This document shows positions 46,394-55,911 of a DNA stretch of 64,000 nucleotides, in pieces. Each line of letters opens with the position of its first letter. The stretch's first letter is position 1. Below the pieces are notes generated by a model, which saw only the letters and a list, made by a program, of their open reading frames with translations, ran no database searches and was not told the DNA's origin. The stretch is taken from contig NZ_CP071060.1 in the NCBI RefSeq assembly GCF_017161445.1, forward strand, positions 1,240,001 through 1,304,000, in the 5' to 3' direction. Origin of the DNA: Niveibacterium microcysteis. GTDB lineage: Bacteria > Pseudomonadota > Gammaproteobacteria > Burkholderiales > Rhodocyclaceae. A program made the translations under genes and the position numbers.

Positions 46394-46728
46394 TCGATGT
46401 GCTCCGCCCTGATGACGTCAACGACGTAGACCCATCCACAGGTGCCGCGACCGGTGTGAGCAGCTGACTTGATTATCGCCACCAAATCATCGACATCGGC
46501 GTCCTCACAGACGAACTCCAGCTTGTACTCGTCGATCACCGCGTCACCTAGATCCAGCGAATAGTGCTGTTCCTGGCGATCGAGCGCCTGCAGCGAGCCT
46601 TTCACGACGTAAGCGGTTAGATTGTGGCGATGTGCGCCATCGCGGCCGGTGAAGGGCGCCGACTCTTTGAGCGCCTGCATCACGTCTGCAATCCGGCTGC
46701 GATGCACGTAGGCTTTGATTTCCTTCAT
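46390..46728 (-). CDS. PII-like signalling protein linked to metal efflux
   Basis: The 112-residue protein has the PII-type ferredoxin-like fold pattern: start MKEIKAYVHRSRIADVMQAL, a central loop region, then the C-terminal block EDADVDDLVAIIKSAAHTGR with GTCGWVYVVDVIRAEHIE. It lacks the GlnB T-loop tyrosine motif, so uridylylation is not expected. It matches the idea of the PII-NG group reported next to CusA/CzcA-type pumps. It starts 1 bp after the RND pump stop, and may sense metal or nucleotide state and act on the pump (inference). Confidence 0.82.
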   Translation of the reverse strand: MKEIKAYVHRSRIADVMQALKESAPFTGRDGAHRHNLTAYVVKGSLQALDRQEQHYSLDLGDAVIDEYKLEFVCEDADVDDLVAIIKSAAHTGRGTCGWVYVVDVIRAEHIE

Positions 46729-46729
46729 C

Positions 46730-49700
46730 TCAGACTCCTTCGTTGGCGAGGTCGAGCGCAGCCGCGCGGCGCGCCTCGGCGCGTTGTTCGGACCACTCGT
46801 ACAGCAAGGGCAGCAATAGCAGGGTCAGGGCCGTGGAGGTGAAGAGCCCCCCGACGACGACCGTGGCCAGCGGGCGCTGGGTTTCCGCGCCTACCCCGGT
46901 GGACAGCAACATCGGCACGAGGCCGAGGATCGCCACGGTCGCGGTCATCAGCACCGGGCGCAAACGCAACGCGGCCCCTTCGCGCACGGCTTCGCTGATG
47001 CTGCGGCCTCGCTGCCGCAGATCGTTCAGGAAGGACACCATCACGATGCCGTTGAGCATTGCCACACCGAACACCGCGATGAAGCCAATCGCCGAGGGCA
47101 CCGAGATGTACTGCCCGGTCACGAAGAGACTGACGATGCCGCCGATGATCGCGAAGGGCACGTTGGCGATGATCAGGGTCGCGTGCCGCACCGAATTGAA
47201 CGCGGTGTAGAGCAGCAGAAAGATCAGGCCGATCGTCAGCGGCACGATCGTCGCGAGCCGCGCCATTGCGCGCTGCTGGTTCTCGAACGCGCCGCCCCAT
47301 TCGACCCAGTACCCCGGCGGCAGTTTGACCTGCTCGCGCAGGCGTGAATCGGCCTCTTTCACGAAGCTGTCGACGTCACGCCCCTTCACGTCCATCTGCA
47401 GCACGGCATAGCGCTGCAGGGCCTCACGGCGCACGAAGGAGTAGCCCTCGTCGAGCTCGATCTTCGCCACAGTCCCGAAAGGCACCAGCGCGCCTTCGCG
47501 GGTGCGCAGCGGTATCGCTGCAATTGCGGCTGGGTTGGCGCGGTAGTTCTCGGCCAGGCGTACCGCAATGTCGAAGCGCTTGGTGCCGTCGATCAATGTC
47601 GACACCGCGCTGCCTCCGATGCCGGACTGCACAATCTCCAGCACCTCGTCAGCGTTGACGCCGTAGCGTGCCGCCGCCTCACGATCGACCCGGATGACCA
47701 ACTGCGGCTTGCCCTTGTTGGCCTCGGCCGAGAGATCCGCGACGCCCGGCACCTTGTCGAGCACCGACTTCACCTGCCCGCTCAAGCGGTCGAGCGTGGC
47801 AAGGTCCTCGCCGTAGAGCTTTAGCGCGAGGGTCGCGCGCACGCCGGAGATCAGCTCCTCAACCCGCATCTGGATCGGCTGTGTCGCGCCGAAGACCGCC
47901 GTCGGCACCGTCTCTTCGAGCACCGCCTGCATGTCCGCCGAGAGTTTTGCGTACGAGACCTTCGCTGGCCACTCAGTCTCAGGCTTCATGTCGAGCAGCA
48001 CTTCCATGTAGTTCACGTCGGCGGTCTCACCCTTCTCCGCGCGGCCGATCGTCGCGAGCACCGAGCGCACCTGCGGGAAGCGCTGGCGAAGCGTCGCGTC
48101 CACGACGTGCGAGACGCGGATCGACTCATCCAGCGAGGTCGAGGGGATGCCAGTGATGCGGAACATGATCGTGCCCTCCTGCAGCGTGGGCATGAACTCC
48201 TTGCCCAGCAGCGGGAAGAGCGCGAGCGAGGCGACCAGCAACGCCACTGCGCCGGCCACTACCCGTTTCTTGTTGCCAAGCGCCCAGTCGAGTAGCGGCA
48301 GGTACACCGCCTTCGCGCGGCGAATCAGAAAGGTGTCTTTCTCCTCCTTGGGCTTGAGGATCAGGGCCGCAAGCACCGGCACCAGGGTCAGTGAGAGGAC
48401 CAACGAGCCAGCCATGGCAAAGGTGATCGTCAGCGCCATCGGCTTGAAGAGCTTGCCTTCAAGGCCGGTGAGTGAGAACAGCGGCAGGAACACCACGATG
48501 ATGATCAAGATCGCGAAGGCGATCGGGTTGGCCACCTCGCGTGCGGCCTCCAGGATCAGGTGCGTCTGGTTGATCGGCTTACCGGACGCCTTCGCGTGCG
48601 CGAGCAACCGGAACGCGTTTTCGACCATCACCACCGCGCCGTCGACCATCATGCCGATGCCAATTGCCAACCCCGCAAGCGACATCAGGTTCGCCGACAT
48701 GCCGAACTGATTCATCATGAGGAAGGCCATCAGCATCGCCAGCGGCAAGGTGACGATCACGACGATCGCCGAGCGCACTTCGCCGAGGAACAGGAACAGC
48801 ACAATCGCAACGAGGATGGAGCCTTCAACCAGCGCGCGCTCCGCTGTCTTGAGCGCCTTGTCGACGATATCGGTGCGGTCGTAGATCGGTTTGAGGCTCA
48901 CGCCTTCGGGCAACGCGGCTTGCGCGGTGGCGAGCTTGCCCTTCACCGCATCGACGACGCTCTTCGCGTTCTCGCCGACACGCGAGAGCGCCATGCCGAG
49001 CACAGCTTCCTTGCCGTCACGGGTCACCGCACCGAAACGCAGCGCCGGAGCTTCGGTCACCGTCGCCACATCGCGCACATAGATCGGCGCGCCGTCGCGC
49101 TCAGCCAGCACGATCGAACCGATATCCCGCGTGTTGGCCACCAGCCCCAGCCCGCGCACGAGGTACTGCTCACGCCCGATGTTGAGGTACTGCCCACCGA
49201 CCTGCTTGTTGTTGGCGGTGAGCTGCTCCATGACCTCCTTGAAACCGAGCTCGTACTTGATCAGCTTCGCCGGATCGATTTGCACCTGGTACTGCTTCTC
49301 TTCACCGCCCCAGGTGATGACGTCGTCCACGCCCGGCGCAGTGCGCAGGATCAGCCGCACCGTCCAGTCGTGCAAGGTGCGCAGGTCCATCGCTGTAAGT
49401 TTCTTGTCGGCCGACTCCACCGTGTACCAGAACACCTGCCCGAGGCCGGAGCTGTTCGGCCCCAACACCGGCTCGCCGTAGCCTTGCGGCAAGCGCTCCT
49501 TGGCCTCCTGCAGCTTCTCGCCGACCAGGCGGCGTGCGAAGTAGATGTCGACGTTGTCCTTGAAATAGACGCCGACATAGGAGAGGCCGAACAGCGACAC
49601 CGAGCGCACTTCCTCCACGCCCGCAAGCCCCGCCATCGCGCCTTCGATCGGCGCACTCAGCAGCTTCTCGACATCCTCGGCTGCGAGCCCCGGCGACTCG

Positions 49701-49852
49701 GTATAGATGTTGACCTGCACCGGCGTGACATCCGGGAAGGCATCGACCGGCACATCCCGAAACGCCTGCACCCCTAGGCCGACGACGACTGCGAAGGCCA
49801 CCAGTACCAGCACCTTGTACCGCAGCGCGGCATCCACGATTGCATTGAGCAT
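46730..49852 (-). CDS. czcA: Heavy-metal RND efflux pump, CzcA/CusA family
   Basis: The 1040-residue inner-membrane transporter has twelve transmembrane segments and two large periplasmic domains. The start has PVDAFPDVTPVQVNIYTESP, and the fourth-helix motif LAIGIGMMVDGAVVMVEN (about residue 400) carries the proton-relay Asp typical of metal RND pumps. The motif looks closer to the divalent-cation group than to CusA, which has VDAAIV; cadA, czcI and cadR nearby also suggest Zn/Cd/Co. It exports metal from periplasm or cytoplasm with the CzcB and CzcC partners encoded just upstream. Confidence 0.9.
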   Translation of the reverse strand: MLNAIVDAALRYKVLVLVAFAVVVGLGVQAFRDVPVDAFPDVTPVQVNIYTESPGLAAEDVEKLLSAPIEGAMAGLAGVEEVRSVSLFGLSYVGVYFKDNVDIYFARRLVGEKLQEAKERLPQGYGEPVLGPNSSGLGQVFWYTVESADKKLTAMDLRTLHDWTVRLILRTAPGVDDVITWGGEEKQYQVQIDPAKLIKYELGFKEVMEQLTANNKQVGGQYLNIGREQYLVRGLGLVANTRDIGSIVLAERDGAPIYVRDVATVTEAPALRFGAVTRDGKEAVLGMALSRVGENAKSVVDAVKGKLATAQAALPEGVSLKPIYDRTDIVDKALKTAERALVEGSILVAIVLFLFLGEVRSAIVVIVTLPLAMLMAFLMMNQFGMSANLMSLAGLAIGIGMMVDGAVVMVENAFRLLAHAKASGKPINQTHLILEAAREVANPIAFAILIIIVVFLPLFSLTGLEGKLFKPMALTITFAMAGSLVLSLTLVPVLAALILKPKEEKDTFLIRRAKAVYLPLLDWALGNKKRVVAGAVALLVASLALFPLLGKEFMPTLQEGTIMFRITGIPSTSLDESIRVSHVVDATLRQRFPQVRSVLATIGRAEKGETADVNYMEVLLDMKPETEWPAKVSYAKLSADMQAVLEETVPTAVFGATQPIQMRVEELISGVRATLALKLYGEDLATLDRLSGQVKSVLDKVPGVADLSAEANKGKPQLVIRVDREAAARYGVNADEVLEIVQSGIGGSAVSTLIDGTKRFDIAVRLAENYRANPAAIAAIPLRTREGALVPFGTVAKIELDEGYSFVRREALQRYAVLQMDVKGRDVDSFVKEADSRLREQVKLPPGYWVEWGGAFENQQRAMARLATIVPLTIGLIFLLLYTAFNSVRHATLIIANVPFAIIGGIVSLFVTGQYISVPSAIGFIAVFGVAMLNGIVMVSFLNDLRQRGRSISEAVREGAALRLRPVLMTATVAILGLVPMLLSTGVGAETQRPLATVVVGGLFTSTALTLLLLPLLYEWSEQRAEARRAAALDLANEGV

Positions 49853-49868
49853 CTTCGTTCTCCTTGGC

Positions 49869-51068
49869 TCAATGCTCGTCGCTGATCTGCGACTTGAGCA
49901 GACGCGCCTTCAAGGCATACGCGCCCGCCACGACCAGCTTGTCGCCGGCTGCAACGCCCGAGCGCACCAGCGTGCTGCCACCGCGCTTCTCGCCGACGTC
50001 GATCGCGCGCGGCGCGAAGCCCTCACCCTCGGCGACAAAGACCGTGGGTTGCCCCTGCAGCAGCACGATTGCGTCGTCGGGGATGGCCAGGTGCGCAGTG
50101 GCGGGCGTGTCGCTCGCCACGATGCGCGCCTTGGCAAACATCTCGGGTTTCAGGCGGCCATCCTTGTTGGCAAGTTCGATGCGCGCGAGCACCGTACGCG
50201 ACGCTTTGTCGAGCATGCCGGCGACGTAGGTCACCTTGCCCTCGAAGCGCTCGCCCGGATAGGCGTCGACGCTCACCGTCGCCACAGCCCCGGTGCGTAC
50301 CCGCGCCTGCATCGCCTCCGTGAGGCTGGCCTCGATCCACACGGTGGTCAGATCGGCCACCGCAAACATCGGCTCCGAAGGCGTCGCCAGCTCGCCCACC
50401 GTTGCCTTGCGAGCGACAACCGCACCGGCAAACGGGGCAACAACATTCAGCCACGCACCGCCTCGCCCTGCGGCGGACGGGTCGGCCCCGAGCACGCGCA
50501 CGCGCTCTTCGGCCGCGCGCAGCTCGGCTGCTGCCTTTTCGTGCTCGGCGCGTGCGCGCAGGTAGTCCTTCTGCGCGATGATCTCGTCGGCATGCAGCGC
50601 CTCGGCGCGCTTGAGATCCGCCTCGGCAATGCGCGCCGAAGCGCGCGCAACACTCAGGCCTGCATTTGCCTCGCCCAGCGCCACGCTCTCGACCACAGCA
50701 AGCAGTTGGCCGGCGCGTACCGGCGCACCCAGAGCGGCGGCCACACTGACGACGCGTCCCTCCACCGGAGCCGCCACGCGGGCAAAGCGCTCAGCGTTGG
50801 GCTGGATGGTCGCGGTGACCTCAATCTCGTCCTTCTGCGGCGTTGCTTGCAGCACCTCGACCTTGAGGCCGCTGCGCTCCAGCTCGTCCTTGCTCAGGCT
50901 CAGTTCGCCCTCGCTGTGCGGTGCCACTGTTTCCGTCTTCGCGCCTTTGTCGGCCGACTCAGGGGTTTCGCTCTTGGCGCCACAGCCGACCAGCAGGGCG
51001 AGCGCCACAGCACTGGCGACAAGGCTGAGCGGTGGCGTCAGGCCACGGTATTTGCGGCTTGGAGTCAT
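49869..51068 (-). CDS. czcB: RND efflux membrane fusion protein (CzcB type)
   Basis: The 399-residue protein has a lipoprotein-like N-terminus ending ALALLVGCGAKS. It then has the barrel-sandwich and alpha-hairpin order of adaptors: VAAPVEGRVVSVAAALGAPV near residue 98, coiled segment (RAEALHADEIIAQKDYLRAR), and VAPFAGAVVARKATVGELAT near 210. It joins the RND pump to the outer-membrane channel in the periplasm. It overlaps czcC by 4 bp and ends 16 bp before czcA. Confidence 0.9.
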   Translation of the reverse strand: MTPSRKYRGLTPPLSLVASAVALALLVGCGAKSETPESADKGAKTETVAPHSEGELSLSKDELERSGLKVEVLQATPQKDEIEVTATIQPNAERFARVAAPVEGRVVSVAAALGAPVRAGQLLAVVESVALGEANAGLSVARASARIAEADLKRAEALHADEIIAQKDYLRARAEHEKAAAELRAAEERVRVLGADPSAAGRGGAWLNVVAPFAGAVVARKATVGELATPSEPMFAVADLTTVWIEASLTEAMQARVRTGAVATVSVDAYPGERFEGKVTYVAGMLDKASRTVLARIELANKDGRLKPEMFAKARIVASDTPATAHLAIPDDAIVLLQGQPTVFVAEGEGFAPRAIDVGEKRGGSTLVRSGVAAGDKLVVAGAYALKARLLKSQISDEH

Positions 51069-52363
51069 GGTTGTTTTCCTTGTTCGGGGGCGAGGGGCCG
51101 GCCCGCGGCGTGCATCAACGCGAGGCGCGTGTTCTGGAAATCGAGTTGGGAATCGATCAGGTCGCGGCGGGCGTCGAGCGCCTGCCTGCTGACGACGATG
51201 TGTTCGAGCAAGCCAATCTGCCCGGCACGCCGGGATTTCTCCGAGAGCTGTGCGTTGCTTCCGAGCGTCGGTGCGACCACGCTCTGCAAGCGCTGCACAC
51301 GGCGCTGTAAACTCTGCAGCCGGGCATGCAGACTGCGCACGTTCGCCTCGCCATCGCGCAAGCTGCTCTCGCGTTCGATCTGCGCCTGCGTCAGTGCGGC
51401 GCTGGCTTCGCCCACGCCGCTGGCATTGCGTTTGAATAGCGGCAGGGGGACGGACAACGACAGTGTCGTCAGGCGCTCGCGCGCGTCTACCGCCCCTTCA
51501 CGCCCAACGCTCAGACCCAGCGTCACATCCGGAATACGGCTCGCCCGTTCCAAGCCCAGCCTTGAACGGGCGCTCTCCTCCTGCGCAGCGAGCGCACGCA
51601 CGCGCGGCTGGGTCGGCAGTGCAGAGAGCAACGGCGCTAACGCGGGGAGCGGCTGCTCCAGCCCGTCGGCGAGATCCGCCGACACCTCGGGCTGCGTGCC
51701 GGCGGGCCACTGCAGCGTGGCTGCAAGTTCATTGCGCGCGTCGATCAACTGCTCGCGGGTGGCTTCCAGTTGGCTGTGGGCGCGCTCGGCTTCAACGACG
51801 GCGACGTTCGCATCGAGCTTGGTGTCTTCACCTGCCGCGCGGCGCTTGGCCACAGCCGTGGCGGTCTGCTCGAAGAGGATCAGAGCGGCTTCCTCGACAC
51901 CGACCCGTTGCTGCAAGGCCTGCACCCGGTAGGCCTGCTGCGCGACCAGTACCTGAAGCTCGCGCCGCAAGCTCTCCAGCTCAGCCGCTTGCGCGGCCAT
52001 CGCAGCCTCGGACGCCGAGACGCGATAGCCGCGCTGCCCGCCGATCTCCAGCGTTTGCGAAAGTCCCGCGGACCACTCCTTGCGGCGCTCGTCCGGCAAA
52101 CCGGGCTGGGGCACCTCGCGCCGAGTGCCCTCCCAGTTGATCTGGGGGTTGTTGAAGAACAGCGCGCTCGCGTCCTGCGCTGCGCCCTCCAAGGCCGCCT
52201 GTTGCGCGGCCTTGCGCCGCAGCGCCGGATTGGCCTGCTCAGCCTGGCGCCAGGCTTCTTCGAGCGTGAGCGCTCGCGCCGCCTGGGGCTCGGTGCTCTG
52301 GGCGAAGCTCGTCCCGTTTGTCGCAGCCCACATGGTGGCCGCGACCAAAATCTTGAATCGCAT
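51065..52363 (-). CDS. czcC: Outer-membrane efflux channel (CzcC/TolC family)
   Basis: The 432-residue protein has a signal peptide (MRFKILVAATMWAATNGTSFA). The two TolC-type repeats are seen in LTLEEAWRQAEQANPALRRK near residue 33 and ARLGLERASRIPDVTLGLSV near 270, with long helical coiled coils between. It forms the outer-membrane exit of the tripartite metal pump. It overlaps czcB by 4 bp and starts 124 bp after czcI. Confidence 0.9.
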   Translation of the reverse strand: MRFKILVAATMWAATNGTSFAQSTEPQAARALTLEEAWRQAEQANPALRRKAAQQAALEGAAQDASALFFNNPQINWEGTRREVPQPGLPDERRKEWSAGLSQTLEIGGQRGYRVSASEAAMAAQAAELESLRRELQVLVAQQAYRVQALQQRVGVEEAALILFEQTATAVAKRRAAGEDTKLDANVAVVEAERAHSQLEATREQLIDARNELAATLQWPAGTQPEVSADLADGLEQPLPALAPLLSALPTQPRVRALAAQEESARSRLGLERASRIPDVTLGLSVGREGAVDARERLTTLSLSVPLPLFKRNASGVGEASAALTQAQIERESSLRDGEANVRSLHARLQSLQRRVQRLQSVVAPTLGSNAQLSEKSRRAGQIGLLEHIVVSRQALDARRDLIDSQLDFQNTRLALMHAAGRPLAPEQGKQP

Positions 52364-52487
52364 CGGATTCTCCTGAGTACGACGAAATGACGTGGGAGAT
52401 CCGGCGAGCGCATTGCCACTGCCGAGAGGCTTGTTGCCTGACGGTCAGCTCACGAAGGGAGGTGTGAAGAGATGGGCTCGCCGGGAG

Positions 52488-52844
52488 TCAGGCGAGCGCG
52501 CGATCAGGCCGTTCGGGCCCTGCGGGGATGTGCGAAAGATCGCTGCGGTGATAGATGAACTGCGGTGGCGCGTCGGTGGGAACGACGCCTACGACGAGGT
52601 CCGCTGTCAGGGTGGGTGTGGTCAAGTGACAGGTGGCACAGTCGAAGTCGCCCGAACCAGACAATTTCACCCCGCTTTTGGCGTCCGCGCTGCGGTCGGC
52701 CTGGCCCTGTTGGTGCTGGTGCTCGTGATGGCCGAAGTGCTTGGCAGCCGAGCCTGTCTCGTGTCGGCAATAGCTCGCCGCCGCCCCCCAGACCGACTGG
52801 AGAGGCAGGAAAACGAGCAGCAGGACGAAGACAAGGCGTCGCAT
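52488..52844 (-). CDS. czcI: CzcI-like exported protein
   Basis: The 118-residue protein has a signal peptide (MRRLVFVLLLVFLPLQSVWG), a Cys/His-rich start SYCRHETGSAAKHFGHHEHQ and a CxxC in FDCATCHLTT. This matches CzcI, the small periplasmic regulator-like protein at the head of czcICBA operons. Metal binding by the His/Cys cluster is likely. The start at 52844 gives the normal signal peptide, and it lies 14 bp after the cadA stop. Confidence 0.8.
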   Translation of the reverse strand: MRRLVFVLLLVFLPLQSVWGAAASYCRHETGSAAKHFGHHEHQHQQGQADRSADAKSGVKLSGSGDFDCATCHLTTPTLTADLVVGVVPTDAPPQFIYHRSDLSHIPAGPERPDRALA

Positions 52845-52858
52845 GGCGGCGGAGTGTA

Positions 52859-55090
52859 TCAAGGGAACGCGGTCGCCGTCACATCGCGCGCCGGCCGCAG
52901 CATGCGCAACCCGTTGGCGACGACCAGCAAACTCGCGCCCATGTCAGCGAAGACGGCCATCCACATCGTTGCCGAGCCGAACAGTGCCAATACCAGAAAC
53001 ACGCCCTTGACGCCCAGTGCCAGCGCGATGTTCTGCCACAGCACGGCGTAGGTACGTCGAGAGAGCGCAAGCGTGTCGGCGAGCTTGTGCAGCTCGTCGG
53101 TCATGATCACGATGTCGGCGGCTTCCATTGCGATGTCAGTGCCCACGCCGCCCATTGCGAAACCGACGTCGGCCGCTGCAAGTGCAGGCGCATCGTTGAT
53201 ACCGTCGCCCACCATGGCGGTGGCACCATATTCAGCCTGCAAGGCCTGCACCGCGCACAGCTTGTCCTCCGGCATAAGGTCGCCCCGTACGTTCGTGATC
53301 CCCGCCTGCGTGGCGATTGCGCGCGCCGTAGTCGTGTTGTCGCCGCTCAACATCACAACCTCGACGCCCTGCGCACGTAGGGCCGTCACCGCAGCTGCCG
53401 CGCCGGATTTGATTGTGTCGGCCACCGCGAACAACGCCAGCACCGCGTGCTCGGAAGCCAACAGCGTCACCGTACGGCCCTGCGCCTCGTGCTCAGCCAG
53501 GCGCGCTTCCAGTGCGGCGTCGCAGAGCCCCATGTCATGGATCAGGCTGTGCTTGCCCAGCACATAGTCGTGGCCCTCGATCGTTCCACGAACGCCACGT
53601 CCGGGCTCGGCGACGAAGCCCTCCACCGCCAAGCCGTGGTCGGGCAGACCAGCAGCGATGGCCTGCGACACCGGGTGATCGGAGCGCGCCGCGAGGCTCG
53701 CGCCGACCGCGATGGGGTCGGAGTTCGATAGCGCTTCCCAGTGCACCAGGCGAGGCTTGCCCTCGGTGACGGTCCCTGTTTTGTCCAGCGCCACGGCGCG
53801 CAGGCGCCGGGCCTCTTCGAGAAAGCGCCCACCCTTGATCAGGATGCCGCGCCGCGCAGCCGCTGCCAGCCCGCTGACGATCGTGACCGGCGTCGAGATC
53901 ACCAGCGCGCAGGGGCACGCAATCACCAGCAGCACCAGTGCTTTGTAGAGCGCCTGTGTCCAACCCCAGCCCAGCAAGAGCGGTGCAAACAAGGCGACGG
54001 CTGACGAGATGACGAACACCGCGGGCGTGTAGATGCGGGCGAATCGATCAATGAAACCCTGCATCGGTGCGCGTGTGCTCTGCGCCGCCTCCACCGCGTG
54101 GATGATGCGCGCGAGCAGCGAATCGTCGGCGCCGGCCGTGCAGGTGAATTCAAGCCCGCCACTGAGGTTGATCGTGCCGGCAAACACCGCGTCACCCGCC
54201 ACTTTCTCGACCGGCAGGCTCTCGCCGGTCAGCGGCGACTGGTCGACGCTGCTGGTGCCCGCGACGACCACGCCATCGAGCGGCATACGCTGACCCGGCC
54301 CGACCCGCACGCGCGCCCCCACCAACACCTCCGCCGCCGCCACCGTGCGCCAACTGCCGTCGCTCGCCTGCACTTCGGCCTCGGCTGGCGCCAACGACAT
54401 CAGGCCGGCAATCGCGTTGCGCGCCCGGTCGACGGCGCGCGCCTCGATCAGCTCGGCAATCGCGTACAAGGCCATCACCATCGCCGCTTCCGGCCACTGG
54501 CCGATCAGGAAAGCGCCGGTGACGGCGACGCTCATCAGCGCATTGATGTTGAGCCGCCCCTGGCGCAGCGCGGACCAGCCCTTGCGAAAGGTACCCAGGC
54601 CCGCCAGTGCGATCGCTGCGACGCCAAGCGACATGCCCGCAACTTGCCAGACACGCCCCGCTGGCGCGAAGTAGCCTAGTGCTTCGGCGCCGATCGCCAG
54701 CAACAGCGCGGCAACGAGGCGCGGCCAGCCTTCGGCCAGCCATGTCGCGCGGGCAGCCGGCTCCGCTCCTTCCACGGCCGGCGTCGCGTCAAAACCCGCG
54801 GCCCGGATCGCCGACAGCGCAGCGGCCAGCACCCGCTCGTCGGCATCGATCGTGAGCTGACGCTGCGCGAGTTCGAACCGCAGTGCACGAATGCCCGGCA
54901 CGGCATCGAGCGCTCGCCGGATCTCGCCCTCCTCGACGGGGCAATCCATACTCGGGATGCGGAAACGCGCACCGCGTGTGGCCTCCGGCACGGTAGCTGG
55001 CGTCGCGCCCTCCACGGCGTGCTGGCAGCAGCCGCCCGAGCATGGCGCGGGCTGGGCGGTCAGGATGGCAAGTTCTGAGGGTGTATGCAT
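52859..55090 (-). CDS. cadA: Zn/Cd/Pb-transporting P1B-type ATPase
   Basis: The 743-residue ATPase begins with a Cys-rich CSGGCCQH segment and a heavy-metal domain with SMDCPVEEGEIRRAL (about residue 50). Further motifs are TGES in DQSPLTGESLPVEK, the CPC-type metal-site helix IACPCALVISTPVTI near 395, the phosphorylation site LDKTGTVTEGKP near 440, and GDGINDAPALAAADVG near 635. It pumps Zn, Cd or Pb from cytoplasm to periplasm. It is divergent from cadR and is the first gene of a run that continues through czcICBA. Confidence 0.93.
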   Translation of the reverse strand: MHTPSELAILTAQPAPCSGGCCQHAVEGATPATVPEATRGARFRIPSMDCPVEEGEIRRALDAVPGIRALRFELAQRQLTIDADERVLAAALSAIRAAGFDATPAVEGAEPAARATWLAEGWPRLVAALLLAIGAEALGYFAPAGRVWQVAGMSLGVAAIALAGLGTFRKGWSALRQGRLNINALMSVAVTGAFLIGQWPEAAMVMALYAIAELIEARAVDRARNAIAGLMSLAPAEAEVQASDGSWRTVAAAEVLVGARVRVGPGQRMPLDGVVVAGTSSVDQSPLTGESLPVEKVAGDAVFAGTINLSGGLEFTCTAGADDSLLARIIHAVEAAQSTRAPMQGFIDRFARIYTPAVFVISSAVALFAPLLLGWGWTQALYKALVLLVIACPCALVISTPVTIVSGLAAAARRGILIKGGRFLEEARRLRAVALDKTGTVTEGKPRLVHWEALSNSDPIAVGASLAARSDHPVSQAIAAGLPDHGLAVEGFVAEPGRGVRGTIEGHDYVLGKHSLIHDMGLCDAALEARLAEHEAQGRTVTLLASEHAVLALFAVADTIKSGAAAAVTALRAQGVEVVMLSGDNTTTARAIATQAGITNVRGDLMPEDKLCAVQALQAEYGATAMVGDGINDAPALAAADVGFAMGGVGTDIAMEAADIVIMTDELHKLADTLALSRRTYAVLWQNIALALGVKGVFLVLALFGSATMWMAVFADMGASLLVVANGLRMLRPARDVTATAFP

Positions 55091-55096
55091 GGTGCC

Positions 55097-55127
55097 ATTT
55101 GAAACTCTGGAGCCAGTCCAGAGTCAA
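55097..55127 (-). promoter_or_regulatory. MerR-type operator/promoter of the cadA operon
   Basis: On the minus strand TTGACT (55127-55122), a 19-bp spacer and TCAAAT (55102-55097) form a promoter with the long spacing typical of MerR-family control. The dyad ACTCTGGA/TCCAGAGT (55104-55111 and 55117-55124) fills the spacer, as expected for a CadR/ZntR site. The start of transcription would fall at or next to the cadA ATG (55090), so the mRNA could be leaderless. Confidence 0.82.
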
Positions 55128-55175
55128 GCCTATGATCGAGGCACAGGCAAGCGAACCCGGAAGGCACCGAAAAAC

Positions 55176-55661
55176 ATGAAGATTGGCGACATCGCCGCCG
55201 CAACCGGCACCCCGATCGACACGATCCGCTACTACGAGCGCGAGGGCCTGCTGCCCACCGCTGCGCGGACTGAGAGCAACTACCGCCTCTACACCGAGTC
55301 CCACGCGCAGCGGTTGCTTTTCATCCGCCACTGCCGCTCACTCGACATGACGCTCGACGAGATTCGAGTGCTGCTGCGTTTCAAGGATTCTCCGCACGAG
55401 AACTGCGGCGAGGTCAACGCCCTGCTCGACGCGCATATCGGGCATGTGGTGCAGCGAGTACGCGAACTGCGCGCGCTGGAGCAAGAACTCAAACGATTGC
55501 GAGCCCAGTGCGTGGAAGCCCAGGACGCAGCCCATTGCGGCATTCTGGAAGACCTGTCGCGCCCCGAGGGCGCTACTCGGTCGAGTGCGGGCCACACTAA
55601 CAGGCATCACGTCCACGGTGCACACCGATCCGGCAAACGCGCCAACCGTGGGCCTGACTGA
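55176..55661 (+). CDS. cadR: MerR-family heavy-metal regulator (CadR/PbrR type)
   Basis: The 161-residue protein has the MerR helix-turn-helix MKIGDIAAATGTPIDTIRYY then EREGLLPTAARTESNYRLY, a dimerisation helix, and Cys in HENCGEVNALLD (about 77) plus AAHCGILEDL (about 127). These are the metal-ligand positions of CadR/ZntR/PbrR. A His-rich tail (HTNRHHVHGAHR) is CadR-like. It would untwist the 19-bp-spaced cadA promoter on binding Cd, Pb or Zn. It starts 52 bp from the operator, divergent from cadA. Confidence 0.9.
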   Translation: MKIGDIAAATGTPIDTIRYYEREGLLPTAARTESNYRLYTESHAQRLLFIRHCRSLDMTLDEIRVLLRFKDSPHENCGEVNALLDAHIGHVVQRVRELRALEQELKRLRAQCVEAQDAAHCGILEDLSRPEGATRSSAGHTNRHHVHGAHRSGKRANRGPD

Positions 55662-55911
55662 CGCAGTGCTTGGTCAGGACGCGCAGCTACGCAAACGGCC
55701 GCTTTGGGACATCGTGCAGTCGCCTGTCGTTGGCCAAGTGCAGCCGCCCGCTTCAAGCCATAATTGACCGCTTGTCTCGCCATGGCGAGCGGCGGCTTCA
55801 GGTCGGATGGCGATGAGTACGTCGCTGCTCGTTAGCTGACGTTCGCGAGCAGACTGCCGGGGAGTCCACCGACCGCTAAGGCCGAGTAGGGGAATTCGGC
55901 TCCAGCGCAGT

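Noticed and set aside
48560..49777. Long frame antisense to czcA
   Set aside because: Shadow frame; the czcA side carries all RND motifs.
49707..51932. 741-codon open frame antisense to czcB and czcC
   Set aside because: High-GC codon structure leaves antisense frames open. It has no domain, and the opposite strand encodes well-supported efflux proteins.
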